A stretch of 64,000 nt of DNA from assembly GCF_020520425.1 (NCBI RefSeq), contig NC_079487.1, forward strand, positions 113,122,141 to 113,186,140, in the 5' to 3' direction. This DNA is from Spinacia oleracea. Taxonomy: Eukaryota; Streptophyta; Magnoliopsida; Caryophyllales; Amaranthaceae. Made by a program: the position numbers and the translations under genes. Below the pieces are notes generated by a model, which made no database searches, was not told the DNA's origin, and saw only the letters and a list, made by a program, of their open reading frames with translations. Of the stretch, positions 23,891 to 35,075 are shown piece after piece; position 1 is the stretch's first letter, and the number at the start of each line of letters is the position of its first letter.

Positions 23891-24985
23891 CAATTGATGA
23901 TTTTTTTTTGTTTTTTTTTTTTTTTTTTGACATTGGCTGAATTTTACATAGAATAAAGAGGTTTACACAACTACACACTAAATTCTACAACAAAACTAAG
24001 GTCTTTATAGACCATTATACATATTAAACCAACAAAATAAACATCTACAAACAATGAAATGGCAATGTGATCTTCTCGCTTGAGCCCGTGATTGTTGAAA
24101 ATGTCTTGCTTACACCACCTTTGATGCGGTGTCCGGCCAAGGCACTTTGCGACCGAGTTTTCTTTATAGTAGATGGTGCTGATGATAGGCCACTTACGAC
24201 TAGGAGACTTTTGGAAGAACCTGCAGAACTTGGGAAACAAGAAAAGGGACGACAGAGAAACCATGCTACGGCCTAGGCTCATAGACCTTGTGTATTGCAC
24301 ACAAGCATCGAAATAGAACTTGTTTAGCATGCTATGAAACCCCATAAAATGGGGAGCAACGTTCAGATACTGATTTTTGAAAGCGCTAAGAACAACTCTC
24401 AACACTAACCTAAAAGAAGGGATAACAAAAGCTAACCTCCACGACCAAATTAAAGGACCTCCCAAACCCAATAACAACGGACCTTCCCATAGTCTATTTC
24501 CCCTTCCTTAATCAAACAACTAACACTACAACCCCCAATCCTACACCCAAATCCAAAGGACATGAACTCCATTATTCCAACATCAGCTACGGTGGAGGGA
24601 GGACACACATGGCCACACATTAACTCCCCCCACCTAACAAACAACCCTGCCATTTGAACAACCTTAACGAGGTTAAACCACCTACAAACTGAATATATCT
24701 CCAGGATACATCCAAACAACACCAGAAAAGTCAGACGAACACCACAACCAACAATCTTAACACAAACCAAAACCAAGAAGAAATCAACACAAAACTGCCC
24801 AAATCAAAATAGTACACCAAAACATATTTTTTTTTAAAAAACATAAAGACTAACATAAGGCAAAGCAGGGGAGGAATGGGCACAGCACAAGAGGCAAAAA
24901 TTAACCCAAAATTAAAACCCTAAACTAATCTTTACCTTTACCGTCAAGGTCGGGGTGATTCGACACTACCAGGCGGCAATTGATG
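23891..24985 (-). mobile_element. Poly(A) retroposon with perfect target duplication (LINE-like, minus strand)
   Basis: A 1,077-bp insert (23900-24976) is flanked by the 9-bp direct repeat CAATTGATG (23891-23899 and 24977-24985). On the minus strand it ends in an A-rich tail (complement of the T run 23901-23928), so it was made by reverse transcription. Two overlapping minus-strand open stretches (24450-24776 and 23971-24477) have no family motif I recognise. It could be a 5'-truncated LINE tail, a non-autonomous LINE derivative or a retrocopy of a noncoding transcript. Confidence 0.8.
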
Positions 24986-25318
24986 TTTTATAAAAATAAT
25001 TGATCACATGCAAGTCCTTTGCCATGAGTTTGCATTTCAAATTTTCAATACGAAGTACTAAAGGGAGTAATGTAACCTATTCTTTCTTTATCGAATGATT
25101 TATATAGGGGCTTACTATTTACCGCCCCATATTACTCAAAACCGCCCTAATATTTACCCCCTTATTTTAGCATTTACCATTATCCTTTACCTTTTCCCTT
25201 TTTACCGCCCACCCTAAACATAATGTGAAATAATTTTTACATGGCCGAGACTACTAGTGGAACATCAAATTCACAAGAGGACTTTTTTTCGGAAAAAAAT
25301 ATTCAGAAACTTATGTAT

Positions 25319-25745
25319 TTCTAGTTTGTACCATGGTACAGACTTATGAAGTTTAAGCCTGTACCATGGTACAGACTTATGAGTTTTCAGCTCCGACCAT
25401 GGTATAGACTTATGTAGTTTAAGCTCGTACCATGGAAGGAGCTTAAACTTCATACGTGTATACCATGGTCGGAGCTCAAAACTCATAAGTCTATACTATT
25501 TAATGTTTTGATTTGTTGTTGAATTTGATGTAATTTGTTTCGGAGAAAAGATTAAGAGACTTATGCATCTTAAGCTTGTACCATGGTACAGACTTATGAA
25601 TTTTAAGCTCGTACCATGGCAGGAGCTTAAAATGCATAAGTCTATGCCATGGTGTGAGCTTAAAATGCATAAGTCTATGCCATGGTGTGAGCTTAAAATG
25701 CATAAGTCTCTACCATGTTGTAAACTTAAAATGCATAAGTTTGTG
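25319..25745. repeat. Palindromic CCATGG minisatellite
   Basis: About 14 units of roughly 30 bp are built from GTACCATGGTACAGACTTATG and AAGCTTAAAATGCATAAGT-type words. They alternate in orientation, so most units are inverted repeats of their neighbours around CCATGG. The open frames on both strands here (for example MHFKLTPWHRL repeats) are by-products of the repeat. Confidence 0.85.
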
Positions 25746-27013
25746 GAATCAAAATTAAATTAGTATTTTTTTAATTTATTGATTAATGTACTTATTGACA
25801 AATAAAATTGCTTGGTTTAAATAATTTTTTTTATGGGTGTATGATGGTGGTTTGGATGAATATACTTTCTCTCTTCAAAATAGATGGGGTAATTAATTTG
25901 GGAGAAAAGTTTCATTATATAAGGACTAGTCTTATATGCACGCGATGCGTGCGAGATTATATAAAACTGTAGTATTACAATTAATCATCACAATATGGAA
26001 TAGTAGGCAAGAAAAAATGTTCGCAAAGTTCATCTAAAGAAAAATTAATCGTCCCTTTTTAAAAAATTCTAAATAGTAACACAATTTATTCATGTGCTTA
26101 CATGATTAAGAATCAACATCTTAGTACCAAAATAACTAAACATATTTCTCCAGCTTTTTACGATTTTAGTAATCAAACTACAATTTTTGGATGGCATTGG
26201 AACATATTTCTCCAGCTCTTTACGAACTTTTATTGTACAAACTACGTAATCCAACTTAGTCTCTAGGTTGCGTATCTTGATAGCACAATCTACTTGGCTG
26301 GAAACACCTACATCGCCAAAAGAAATTAAAGACAAAAGAGAACACATTAAAGAAGCACCGTCAACAATGGCAAAGTAACTACTGGACTGTAAAGGCATAA
26401 GGTGGTAAAATTTACCAATTTAAATCATCTTAAGCAAACCCCCTGCATACACCAAAACAACAGCAACACTGTAGTCCAGAAAGAACCAAAAGAAGAAATT
26501 GTGCCCAATCTGAAAACAGTAAAACAGATGCAAGCTACCAGCCTGCACTGAGCAAAAAACCAGCAGCAAGCCAACAGGCTCCCAACACACCTGTTGCAGA
26601 TTAAAACAGAAGCACCACCACAGACTCACTACTAAGGCACTAAAACAACTAATTTATCCCTCTAAAGACGCCTTAGGTAAGTTACAGCCTAAATTATATA
26701 AGTGAAGAGTTATCTTAACCTGCAATTCAGAACTCGGGTTTAGATGAACCTGAACCTAAACCTAAACCTGGTTATTTGTGTTTGGCATAGATTATGTTCT
26801 ACTGGCAGATCTTTGGAGGTGGATAACCATAAGCATTACCATGGACTTCGAGGATAGAGTTGCATTAACATATACTTTGGATGAAATTCAATTTATGGGA
26901 CTTATCTTACAAAATTAGATATTACCATATTTGTCATTTACTATTTCATACCGGATTAGCCATAAAGTTATGTAGGACTATAGGAGTATTAGATTTAGTC
27001 TTTAAATTTATAC

Positions 27014-27110
27014 CTTGTTGCGGCGAGGAATGAGTTCTTGCAATATCTTCTCATTAATCCTGTAACGGCGCCTCTGCAGTCCAACACTTGAACAATCAGA
27101 GAGGGAACTT
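27014..27110 (-). pseudogene. bHLH-like exon fragment carried by the Helitron
   Basis: The minus-strand frame reads SSSSLSDCSSVGLQRRRYRI then NEKILQELIPRRNK and ends at a GT donor (AAG|GTATAA). Plant bHLH proteins of the PIF/SPATULA type have RRRRDRINEKMxALQELIP and an intron right after the NK. Here the helix-1 block has lost two residues (INEK-ILQELIP). No following exon with the second helix was found. The N-terminal side of the exon is uncertain. Most likely a captured and decaying fragment of a host gene; the similarity is short. Confidence 0.5.
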
Positions 27111-28181
27111 GAAGAATACAGTACAAAACACTTCAATTTGAAATAGCAATCTAACATAAAAAGAAATCAAGCATGAAAAAAACACAACATCTATATAGTC
27201 TCTCACTTTATTTGATTTCCCAAATACCCACCAACTGTTGGACGAATTGCCTCAGAGAACAGAACATTAAAAATGGAAAACCCCAATTACCGTGGATACA
27301 AATTGCATTTCACATTTTTAATCTTTTAGTGTACAACTTACAGAGGATAAGAGAAAGAGAGAGAAATAAGGGAGTCATGGTTATGCCAAAAACAGCAATA
27401 CATCCTTTCTCAAGTGACGAAAGAGAAAGCACAAATTTAACCCATTTTTTATCTTACCAATACCAGTTAATTTCCTCTTTCAGTTTAAGTTTGTTATTTC
27501 TGCTGCTTTTTCTGGATTATAATTAAATTAATTCATTATGATTGCTTCCTAGATTGGTGCTTATATATTTGGGGATTTTTGAAGTGAAAAATCAAAATTT
27601 CAAACCTGGTACCACACGGGGATCGAGCTGTAGTCCTGGTGTACTGCACTGGATTTCCCGTACCATCCACCGGATTCTGTTAGGATAATTGCGTTAGGAG
27701 AATTGGATTTTCTGTTAGATGAATTTCTCCTAAATAAAACCAAAAAAATAAATAACATGTGATAATTATAAAACCAAACACAAAATTCCAAGAAAATAAA
27801 ATAATTCACCACTAACAACACGCAGCGTTAATCTCGAACCACTAAGCACAAATCAGCTAAGCATGAGAGACATGTACTGATACTGAGTACAAATTGCCAT
27901 CAACTTTTAGCCTTTTAGCATAAGAGACATGTACTGATACAGAGTACAAATTTCCATCAACAATTTAAAAGCTAATACACTCGGAAGAAAACACTAAAAT
28001 AGACGTACTGTAAACGATGCCACGAAAGAATAAGCAACGGTGCCAAACTCATTATGTATGATCATGTATGATCAAGAAGCACATTAAAGACTCATTACAT
28101 CTGGGCACCAAACTCTCTAATTAAGTTCTTGACACTTAACGGTCTATCCACATTACATTAGCAATTTCGAATAATTCATAC

Positions 28182-28601
28182 CTTGAAAAACTCTCCGTCA
28201 ATTCAGCATGTCGTTTGATGACATTTCTACCTGTAACAATGCAAAAACCCTTTCAAAATACATACATTTCATGATTTCATCAACTATAAGCAAAATCAAA
28301 CGAAATTGAGCTCAAATTGCAGGAAATTACATCTAGCTTTGATCGTATCAAGCCGTATATCTTCATCATGAATAAAATTCTACAACAAATTATCAAATAA
28401 ATTGTAATCAATACAATTGAATAAAGCAAGAAAAACACGATTGTTCTTCAATTCATAAACTAAATGCACCAAAGTAATTGAACGAACGGGGGAAGTGAGT
28501 TAAGCATGAGTAAATTAAGACTAAGTTATCAGTTACTTCAACGGAATTCAGAAGAAATAGTACCGAAGTTGAAGATAGTATTTGATTTTAGGTTCCTCCA
28601 T
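28182..28601 (-). pseudogene. Unidentified captured gene fragment with three exon-like blocks
   Basis: Three blocks with GT/AG borders lie on the minus strand: 28564-28601 (starts ATG, MEEPKIKYYLQL), 28331-28379 (NFIHDEDIRLDTIKAR) and 28182-28230 (RNVIKRHAELTESFS). Blocks 2 and 3 join in one natural, strongly charged frame. Block 1 joins block 2 out of that frame, so the copy looks broken. I do not recognise the parent gene. Upstream GC-rich, pyrimidine-rich DNA (28600-28780) resembles a 5' leader. Confidence 0.45.
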
Positions 28602-29688
28602 TGATGGTCAAAGCCGGTTAGGGTGAAGCAGCAAGACGCGCGGACTCCTGGGTATTTGTGTGGAAATTGAAGCTCCTCCGCACAGGAGAGTGGTGGTCTG
28701 CAACACCGTCAACCGAGCGAGCGGGGCGGCGCAACACACTGATGGGAGAGAGATTCGAAGGTTTTGGGTTATGGGTTTCTAAAACCTAATCAAAAGCAAA
28801 ACCTCGTTATAAATATGCTTTCAATTAGTAATGCAAATTGCAAAAACGAAAACAAAATAGCAATTGAAATCCCTGGTTTGTAAAATCAGAGCCGCAAAAA
28901 CAGAACCAAATCCGAAGTAACAACAAAATTGATGCAAAAAAAAGTCGTGGAAGCATGAAACAACAAATTTGGATCATATTTTAAATCCTGGAAGTTTCCC
29001 AAATTCTCAGCCAAATTTGATCAAATTCTATCTCAATTACCAACCAAAACCCAAAATAAATTCTATAAAACAAAATTCGAAGTTTCAAAGCAGAAATTCA
29101 AAGAAGTTGAACAATTAATTAATCAAATTCAAAGCAGAAAGTAAATTGAAGGGAATGGAGTACCCAAGCAGTTGAATTTGAGAGAGAGGCGAAGGCGGAT
29201 AGATGATCAGGATTAATGGTGAGTTTGGCATGGATGAATAAAAGGATGGATTGAATGAAGTCTGGTGGTGGGTCGTCCAGTTGGTCCGCTGTTGTTCTTC
29301 ATTAATGGTGAATTTGTACGCTGCTCCGCCGCTTCCACCTCCGCTTCCACCTCCGCCTCCACTGCCGCTGCCCTCCACCACAGGGTTAGAATGGAGGATG
29401 GGGTTTGGTGGAAGAGGATTAGAGGAAGAAGATCGAAGAAGATGAAGAGGATCGTAGGAAAAAACTGGAGGAAGGAGAGAGAAAACGGGAGGGAGGAAAG
29501 GTTAGGGTTTAGTCGCTCAGCACGATAAACAACGAAAGAAGGGTGTTTTCGTAAATTGCTAGGTGGACACGAAAAGTTAATTTACTTAAATACCCTCAGG
29601 AGCTGGCTTATATAATAGAGATATTAAAGTAAAATAGTGGGGCGGTTTTGAGTAATGTGGGGCGGCTTTTAGCGCTCCACTTTATATA

Positions 29689-30054
29689 TCTATGTTAGCA
29701 AGGTTAAGCTAAGCGCACACAACGTGGTAGACTTGTTTAAAACAGACCTATTACGTATTTAATTATCGAGGTAATAGTTAGTATTAAACCAAGACAATAA
29801 TCTACTTAAGACAATATATAAACCTTAATTGTAGTAATTAATGTTAGGTCAGGTTCTTTTGGACGTTATTTCAATTCAATTTAAAATAAAGGTTGTGTTT
29901 GTCTTTGTTTTAATAATCTATTTTATTATTTTTTCTATTATTATAATGTTTTTTTTTTTTGACGGCTATTATTATAATGTTAAAAATACTACTCCGTACT
30001 ATTACTATATAATAATATTCATCTTATTTATTTATTTATTTATTTATTATTGAC

Positions 30055-30092
<38 letters not shown>

Positions 30093-30668
30093 GTAGTAGT
30101 AGTAGTAGTACTACTGCTGCTGCTGCTATACTACTACTACTACTATTATTATAATATCATTATATTTATATTATTATTTAAACTAATTATTATTTATTAC
30201 TACCCCGTTCTTAAAAGTTCTTAATGCCTTGGAATATGTGTCCAAGGGATGAAAAATTTGACTGTAAATTTTTACTATTTTATACATCAAAACGTTGTCA
30301 TGTAAGATCTTGATAGATTGTTCTCGGTATGTATTTTCAGCATATCAACTTTAAATAATTTTTCACATACGGAATTGGATATATTTGTGGTTAAATATTG
30401 CATTGTAGGTCGTGCAAATAGTTAGTGTAAAAAACTTTAACGGTGGTAATATTTATTATTTATTCGAAGTAAAATTGACTTCGTATTATTTAATATTAAT
30501 TGTTTATCATATATAATTTATTATTTATCATTCACTCAGTTCCATTAATTTTAGTACAGTGCAATTTCAATTCAATTCAGTTCATCCAATTAAAGCTCGG
30601 AAGAACAAGGTATTAGTGTGGGATCGTTTTCATCTCATGTCATTTTCTAGCGAAAAGTCACCTATTTA
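29689..30668. other. Intergenic AT-rich region with microsatellites
   Basis: No gene recognised. Includes a TACTCCGTA at about 29991 and the compound trinucleotide repeat listed separately. Confidence 0.4.
30050..30155. repeat. Compound trinucleotide microsatellite
   Basis: (ATT)n, (AGT)n, (ACT/TGC)n and (ACT/ATT)n follow one another. Because AGT and ACT blocks face each other, the tract can fold into a hairpin. Likely highly polymorphic. Confidence 0.95.
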
Positions 30669-30895
30669 GAGCTCGTTTGGTATCATGTTCAGTTTTCAGT
30701 TTTTTGGTTTTGAAAGTAATATGATTTATATAGATTCATCATGAACTAAAAAACATTGATACATATAGTAATCGTGTTGATGTTGGAAACTAACAACAAG
30801 AAACTGAAAACTATTTTTTGTGGTTTTCACATTTTGATTTTTTGGTTTTATAAAAAGTATAAAACTAGTAATAAAAAATGATACTGAACGTGCCC
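30669..30895. mobile_element. Tourist-like (PIF/Harbinger) MITE, 227 bp
   Basis: Termini GAGCTCGTTTGGTATCAT and, inverted, GGGCACGTTCAGTATCAT. Flanked by TTA on both sides (30666-30668, 30896-30898), the expected 3-bp duplication. Noncoding. Confidence 0.75.
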
Positions 30896-31776
30896 TTATT
30901 TCTTTTACGAGCTCTTGAGGTCCTTGATCGAATTAATTAGAAATACGATGCCAGATCTAAGGGTGTTAATGAGCCGAGCCTGCCCGTGAACTACTCGATG
31001 CTCTGGTAGATCGAGCGGGCTTGGTTTGAGCACGGGTTTGGCTCGAGATCTTAACGAGCCAAGCCCAAACTATCTTAGACTCGACTCGAAAGCTCGCGAG
31101 AAAGCTTGAATATGTCCAAGTCAATAGTATTTCTTAACAATAAATGACTAGTAACATTTAAAAATTGTGTGACTTAGAGTCCCACATAGGTTGGTTAAGA
31201 TTGTGTGGAAGCTTGTTTGCATGTATGGAGTAAAACTATCAAGAATCATTTACACACTTTAGTATTAGTAATGAATTATAGTTGCTCCAAATCTCTGTTA
31301 TTTTAAATAATACCAAGAATAATGTGATTTCTATCTATATTTTGTCTTTGTTTTACTATTATATTTTATCACACTAATAAATGAATTTTCCAAAAAGTAC
31401 GAAGAAGAATGATTATCAAACGAAGTTGCCAATTTTTCAAATAAATGATATTCCGGCAAGGGATAATACAAAGAGGCTGTCCAGAATAAATTTGAGGAAG
31501 ATAACCTCCTAACTTGATATTGTAATTTAATGAAATATATGATTTGATTGCAAAAAATATTATCATGAACCTAGAATATAGCTCCGTTGTCAAAGGAGCG
31601 ATATAATAAAAGTGGTTTGAGTAATTTGTTAGAGACATAAAGTCCCACATCGACCAAAAAGAAAAGAAGGAGACAAGTATTACTTATAAAATAAAAACAA
31701 TGCTGGTAAGATTCAATATGTGCATCTACTTTGCTGTAGTTGAGCATATTAAGCTTTCTTTTTTTTTGGCCTTAAT

Positions 31777-32429
31777 TAGGGGTGTTAGTGGGTGGTTAAC
31801 CGTCTCGAAATTTAATTTAATTCGGTAACCACAAATTTTGGTTAAGCATTTTCATGAACCGTAACGGTAACGGTTAATTACGGTTTTGGTACGGTTATCC
31901 GGTTAACCATAAACCTCTATTCGATTTTTTATTTTTATTTTTCATCGCATTTATCGTATTATTTTTTTACAAAAATAACATTTTAAATTGAAGATCAAGT
32001 AAAACAAAAATAAGTACAACATCTAAAATTACACAAGTTCAAACAAAATTACAAAGTCACTCATTGTTTCACGAATGGGCTAATGGATTAAGAAGTACAT
32101 TAACTAGGCTAGCAATGCACAAACAAACAAATTTTTTACCCAAATACTTTACCATTACAGTATAATTTTGTGATTTTGTCACCTTCAACTAAATTGAATT
32201 AAATAATTTTTAAAAAAAAATAAATTTCGGTTTTTTTGGGTTAATCGTTTTGTCAAAAATTATAACCGTAACCGACCCTTTTAACCATTAATTTTGCCGG
32301 TTCGGTTACCGTAACGACGTAACCATTTATGTTAGTTTTCACCGGTTCGATTTACCGCGCACCCGTTTAGTCCGTTTTTTTTTCGTTTTCGGTACGGTTC
32401 GCGGTTACTGTTTTTTATGAACACCCATA
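31777..32429. mobile_element. Nested hAT-like MITE, 653 bp
   Basis: Termini TAGGGGTGTTAGTG and, inverted, TATGGGTGTTCATA. Flanked by GCCTTAAT (31769-31776) and GCCTTGAT (32430-32437), 7 of 8 identical. Subterminal GGTTAACC/CGGTAACCG words repeat in both orientations. Noncoding. Confidence 0.7.
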
Positions 32430-32441
32430 GCCTTGATCATA

Positions 32442-32934
32442 CTAGTTGTTGGACCGTGCGCTAGCGCGCACGATCTCCCAAGGTATATAAATTTATTTGC
32501 AGAAATGTTACGTAAATTACTGACATTTACAAATTTACATTAAATATAATGCTAGAAACGCAATGCTAAAGTTCGATTTGCATGTAATTAATAATATGAA
32601 ATCATACATATGTTTACAATATTTGTGTCATTGATATTGTAGCATTCCACAGGCAACATTGATAGGAGAGACGAGAGGGCGGAGGAAAGATAGGTTAGAT
32701 AGACTGACGGGAGAAATTCGGTGGAAGGGTTATTGGGTTGTCAGCAAAAGGAAGAAGACAAGGCAAAAGAGAAAAAAAGGAGACAAATGGTAGCAATATG
32801 ACCAAGAGTATAATTGTCACAACACTATTGATAAGAATAAGACAAAAAAATATTAAGGCACAAAATGAGGGCAAAATAGTAAGTGCACTATAGGGTGAAT
32901 AGTAATAGAAGTTCAAGGCTTTATAATTGTTAGA
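32442..32934 (-). mobile_element. Short Helitron, minus strand
   Basis: The 3' end on the minus strand is CTAG (32445-32442) then T. A perfect hairpin GTGCGCGCTAGCGCAC lies about 10 nt before it. The proposed 5' end is TCTAACAATTATAAAGCC (32934 downwards), but the base before it is T rather than A, so that end is less sure. Confidence 0.6.
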
Positions 32935-33209
32935 ATATCTTGGACTAAGCTATCAAACTATGTCGAAGTAAGGATATTAAGTTTGAATGCACTAAGCCCA
33001 TATTGAGCCTTAGCTATATCGAGCCGAGCTCGAGCTCACTTTTAATATTATCGAGCTAGAGCTCACTTTTGATATTATCGAGCTACAGCCGAGTTCAGTT
33101 GTAAAGGCTTGACGAGCTTCAAGCTCAGTCTCAACTTATCATTTTTGAGCTCGAGCCAAGCCTAGCCATGCTCAGTCACGGCTTGGCTCATTAACACCCT
33201 GGCCAGACC

Positions 33210-34498
33210 CTATGGCCATATGCTTAGAGAGATGTGCGGGCCGCTCGAAACAAATTAGACAAATTAATGAGATAAAATTATCGGGGATGGTCCATCTATT
33301 TAATGGTATATTGCTTATGTGGTGGAATTGTGATCCACAGGCCCACAGCTGCATCTTCCTTGGAAGTACTAATAACTTAATAAGATTGGTCGATTAGACA
33401 TCATTAGTGGGCTGGATAGCTACTTGGCTCGTTTACCCAGCCTGCCTAATTTTGTCCGAATAGCCCGTCCCATTTTACCCGATTTTTTTTCGGGTTTTCC
33501 TCTTTTTCTCTTGATGCTCCAGACCCGAAATTCCGCCTAAACTACCTGCTAATTTAGACTGATTTTGGCCCTGTCAGTCCCTAGATCAACTCTTCCTATT
33601 TAGGCTGTTAAAAAATGATACGACCTGAGAAACCGATCGAATTGAACCGACATTCGAACTGAATATTCAAAAAAAATATGAATCTGAAAACTAACCCGAA
33701 CCATTTTATGTTGACCCGGAATTCGATTTGACCCGTGAGTTCAATATTTGAATTCGAACCGTTTGCAACTCGAAAAGACCCATAACATGATCTGCATCCG
33801 ATAACTTTTACCCTAACCGAACTCGCATCCGGCTCGATAGCAACCCAAAAACCGTTTTTACCCAATGGTTCCAATAAAACCCGAGATTGACCCGGACACA
33901 AATTAACCAATATGAATCGGAAACAATATATGACCCAATTTCATCTGAACTCAAAGATATCCGAACCGATCTGAATGGGCACGAATCGAAACATTGAACC
34001 GACATTATTCGATTTTAACTTGACCTGAAACGTTTATAAACTGTATGAAATCGACCCAATGACCCGATTTGACAACACTATTCACATCTTCGACCCAAAC
34101 CCATAAACTATCTATCTATCTAACAATAACATTGACAATAACAATAACAATAACAATAACAATAATGTTATGAAATACTCGTATGATGTAGAATCCCATT
34201 ATAACCTTAATTAGTATATTCCGTAGTATTCTAAATCTTATGGTATATTGTTCTCCAAACAAACACTCTATATAAATATATGGAATAACACACCGTTGTT
34301 TACTCCCAATTTCTTTTCTCATTCTCTTTATTATCAATATTAACCCTAACCGACTGAGCAGGTAAGAAACAAAGGAAGACATTCGTCATTGAGGTAAATG
34401 TTATTATACTCATTTATCTTATTATTGAAACTTTGAGAATGATGTGGTGGTATATATATACTTGGGGCTATATGCGATTGGAGTATATGTTGGGCTGT
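33210..34498. other. Intergenic region with a probable decayed hAT-like element
   Basis: About 33601-34080 is filled with GAACCGA/GACCCGA words in both orientations and begins GGCTGTTAAAAAATGA. The far end, inverted, reads TAGTGTTGTCAAATCGGGTC, like other short hAT elements. A duplication could not be fixed. No gene. Confidence 0.4.
34122..34165. repeat. CAATAA hexamer microsatellite
   Basis: About six near-perfect CAATAA units within 44 bases. Confidence 0.85.
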
Positions 34499-34507
34499 TT
34501 TTATTTA

Positions 34508-34883
34508 GGAAATTTAGTGAAACACTACCTTTAAGTTTGGTGGTTTTGTGAATTGCTACCTTTTAAAAAGGAAATTATATTACTACCTTATAAGTTTGGT
34601 TTGTTTGACTAACACTACCATTTGCCGTTTTTTTGTTAATGTTTTACGTCTTTGGACTCCACTACAACGGTTATTTAATATGGCAAATGCACAAAATGAC
34701 AAATGAACAGAGATATTTAAAAGAATAGAAGAAATACACGACGGAAAACATTAACGAAAAACGTCAAATGGTAGTGTTAGTCAAACAAACCAAACTTATA
34801 AGGTAGTTAAATTAAAAAAAGTTTTTATAAGGTAGCAATTCACAAAACCACCAAACTTAAAAGTAGTGTTTCACAAAATTTCC
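34508..34883. mobile_element. Foldback/MULE-type MITE with about 165-bp inverted arms
   Basis: The left arm starting GGAAATTTAGTGAAACACTA and the right arm, inverted, starting GGAAATTTTGTGAAACACTA match over about 165 bp each, nearly the whole element. Flanked by TTTTATTTA (34499-34507) and TATTATTTA (34884-34892), 8 of 9 identical. Transcripts would form a long hairpin, a possible small-RNA source. Confidence 0.85.
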
Positions 34884-35030
34884 TATTATTTATTTGTTAA
34901 TGTGATTTATTTTTGAAATTGAAATAGGATCTTATGATTATTTCTTCATCTTTCACGTGTTCAGTCGCATTAAATAGATTTTTTTTATCAAGATTTTTTG
35001 TATGGTGATTACAGTCATGTATTTTTAAAA

Positions 35031-35075
35031 TCTATACTAATATATTAAAAGGTGTTCTTAAGAACGTATACATGT
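35031..35075 (+). mobile_element. Helitron 5' tip (remnant)
   Basis: TCTATACTAATATATTAAAA preceded by A, followed by the palindrome GTTCTTAAGAAC. Same family as the Helitron at 20321-21029. Only 45 bp remain before LINE sequence starts. Confidence 0.65.

Larger units (their letters stand above)
25926..29621 (-). mobile_element. Helitron, 3.7 kb, minus strand, with gene fragments
   Basis: The 5' end on the minus strand is TCTCTATTATATAAGCC (29621 downwards), preceded by A. The 3' end is CTAG (25929-25926) followed by T. An 18-nt hairpin GCACGCATCGCGTGC lies 8 nt before CTAG. This is a textbook Helitron with A^T insertion, placed inside the TIR element. No Rep/helicase frame is present. The interior has GC-rich 5'-leader-like sequence (29115-29560, with an ATG-less Gly-rich frame) and exon-like blocks at about 28564-28601, 28331-28379, 28182-28230 and 27014-27110, all on the minus strand. 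A tandemly duplicated word near 26147 and 26208 (CATATTTCTCCAGCT) is also seen. Confidence 0.85.
25107..29680. mobile_element. TIR DNA transposon split by a Helitron
   Basis: The left terminus has CCGCCCCATATTACTCAAAA about 15 bp in. The right terminus, inverted, has CCGCCCCACATTACTCAAAA at the same distance. Flanks are a perfect 8-bp direct repeat TTTATATA (25099-25106, 29681-29688); extending to 9 bp gives a mismatch. The family is MULE or hAT-like. Without the Helitron at 25926-29621 the element is only about 0.9 kb and noncoding. Its left arm carries the CCATGG minisatellite. Confidence 0.8.
30958..33201. mobile_element. hAT-type transposon, non-autonomous, with nested insertions
   Basis: The left end contains AGGGTGTTAATGAGCCGAGC; the right end, inverted, reads CAGGGTGTTAATGAGCCAAG. 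Subterminal arrays of GAGCC/CGAGCTC words lie at both ends. Near-perfect 8-bp flanks, GCCAGATC (30950-30957) and GCCAGACC (33202-33209). No transposase frame. A smaller hAT (31777-32429) and a Helitron (32442-32934) lie inside. Confidence 0.75.

Noticed and set aside
25271..25763. Repetitive frames such as MHFKLTPWHRL on both strands
   Set aside because: By-product of the palindromic minisatellite; no start context and no homology recognised.
31140..31660. Two GTCCCACAT words (about 31172, 31642) suggesting a TRIM or small LTR element
   Set aside because: No convincing terminal repeats, primer site or target duplication could be seen.
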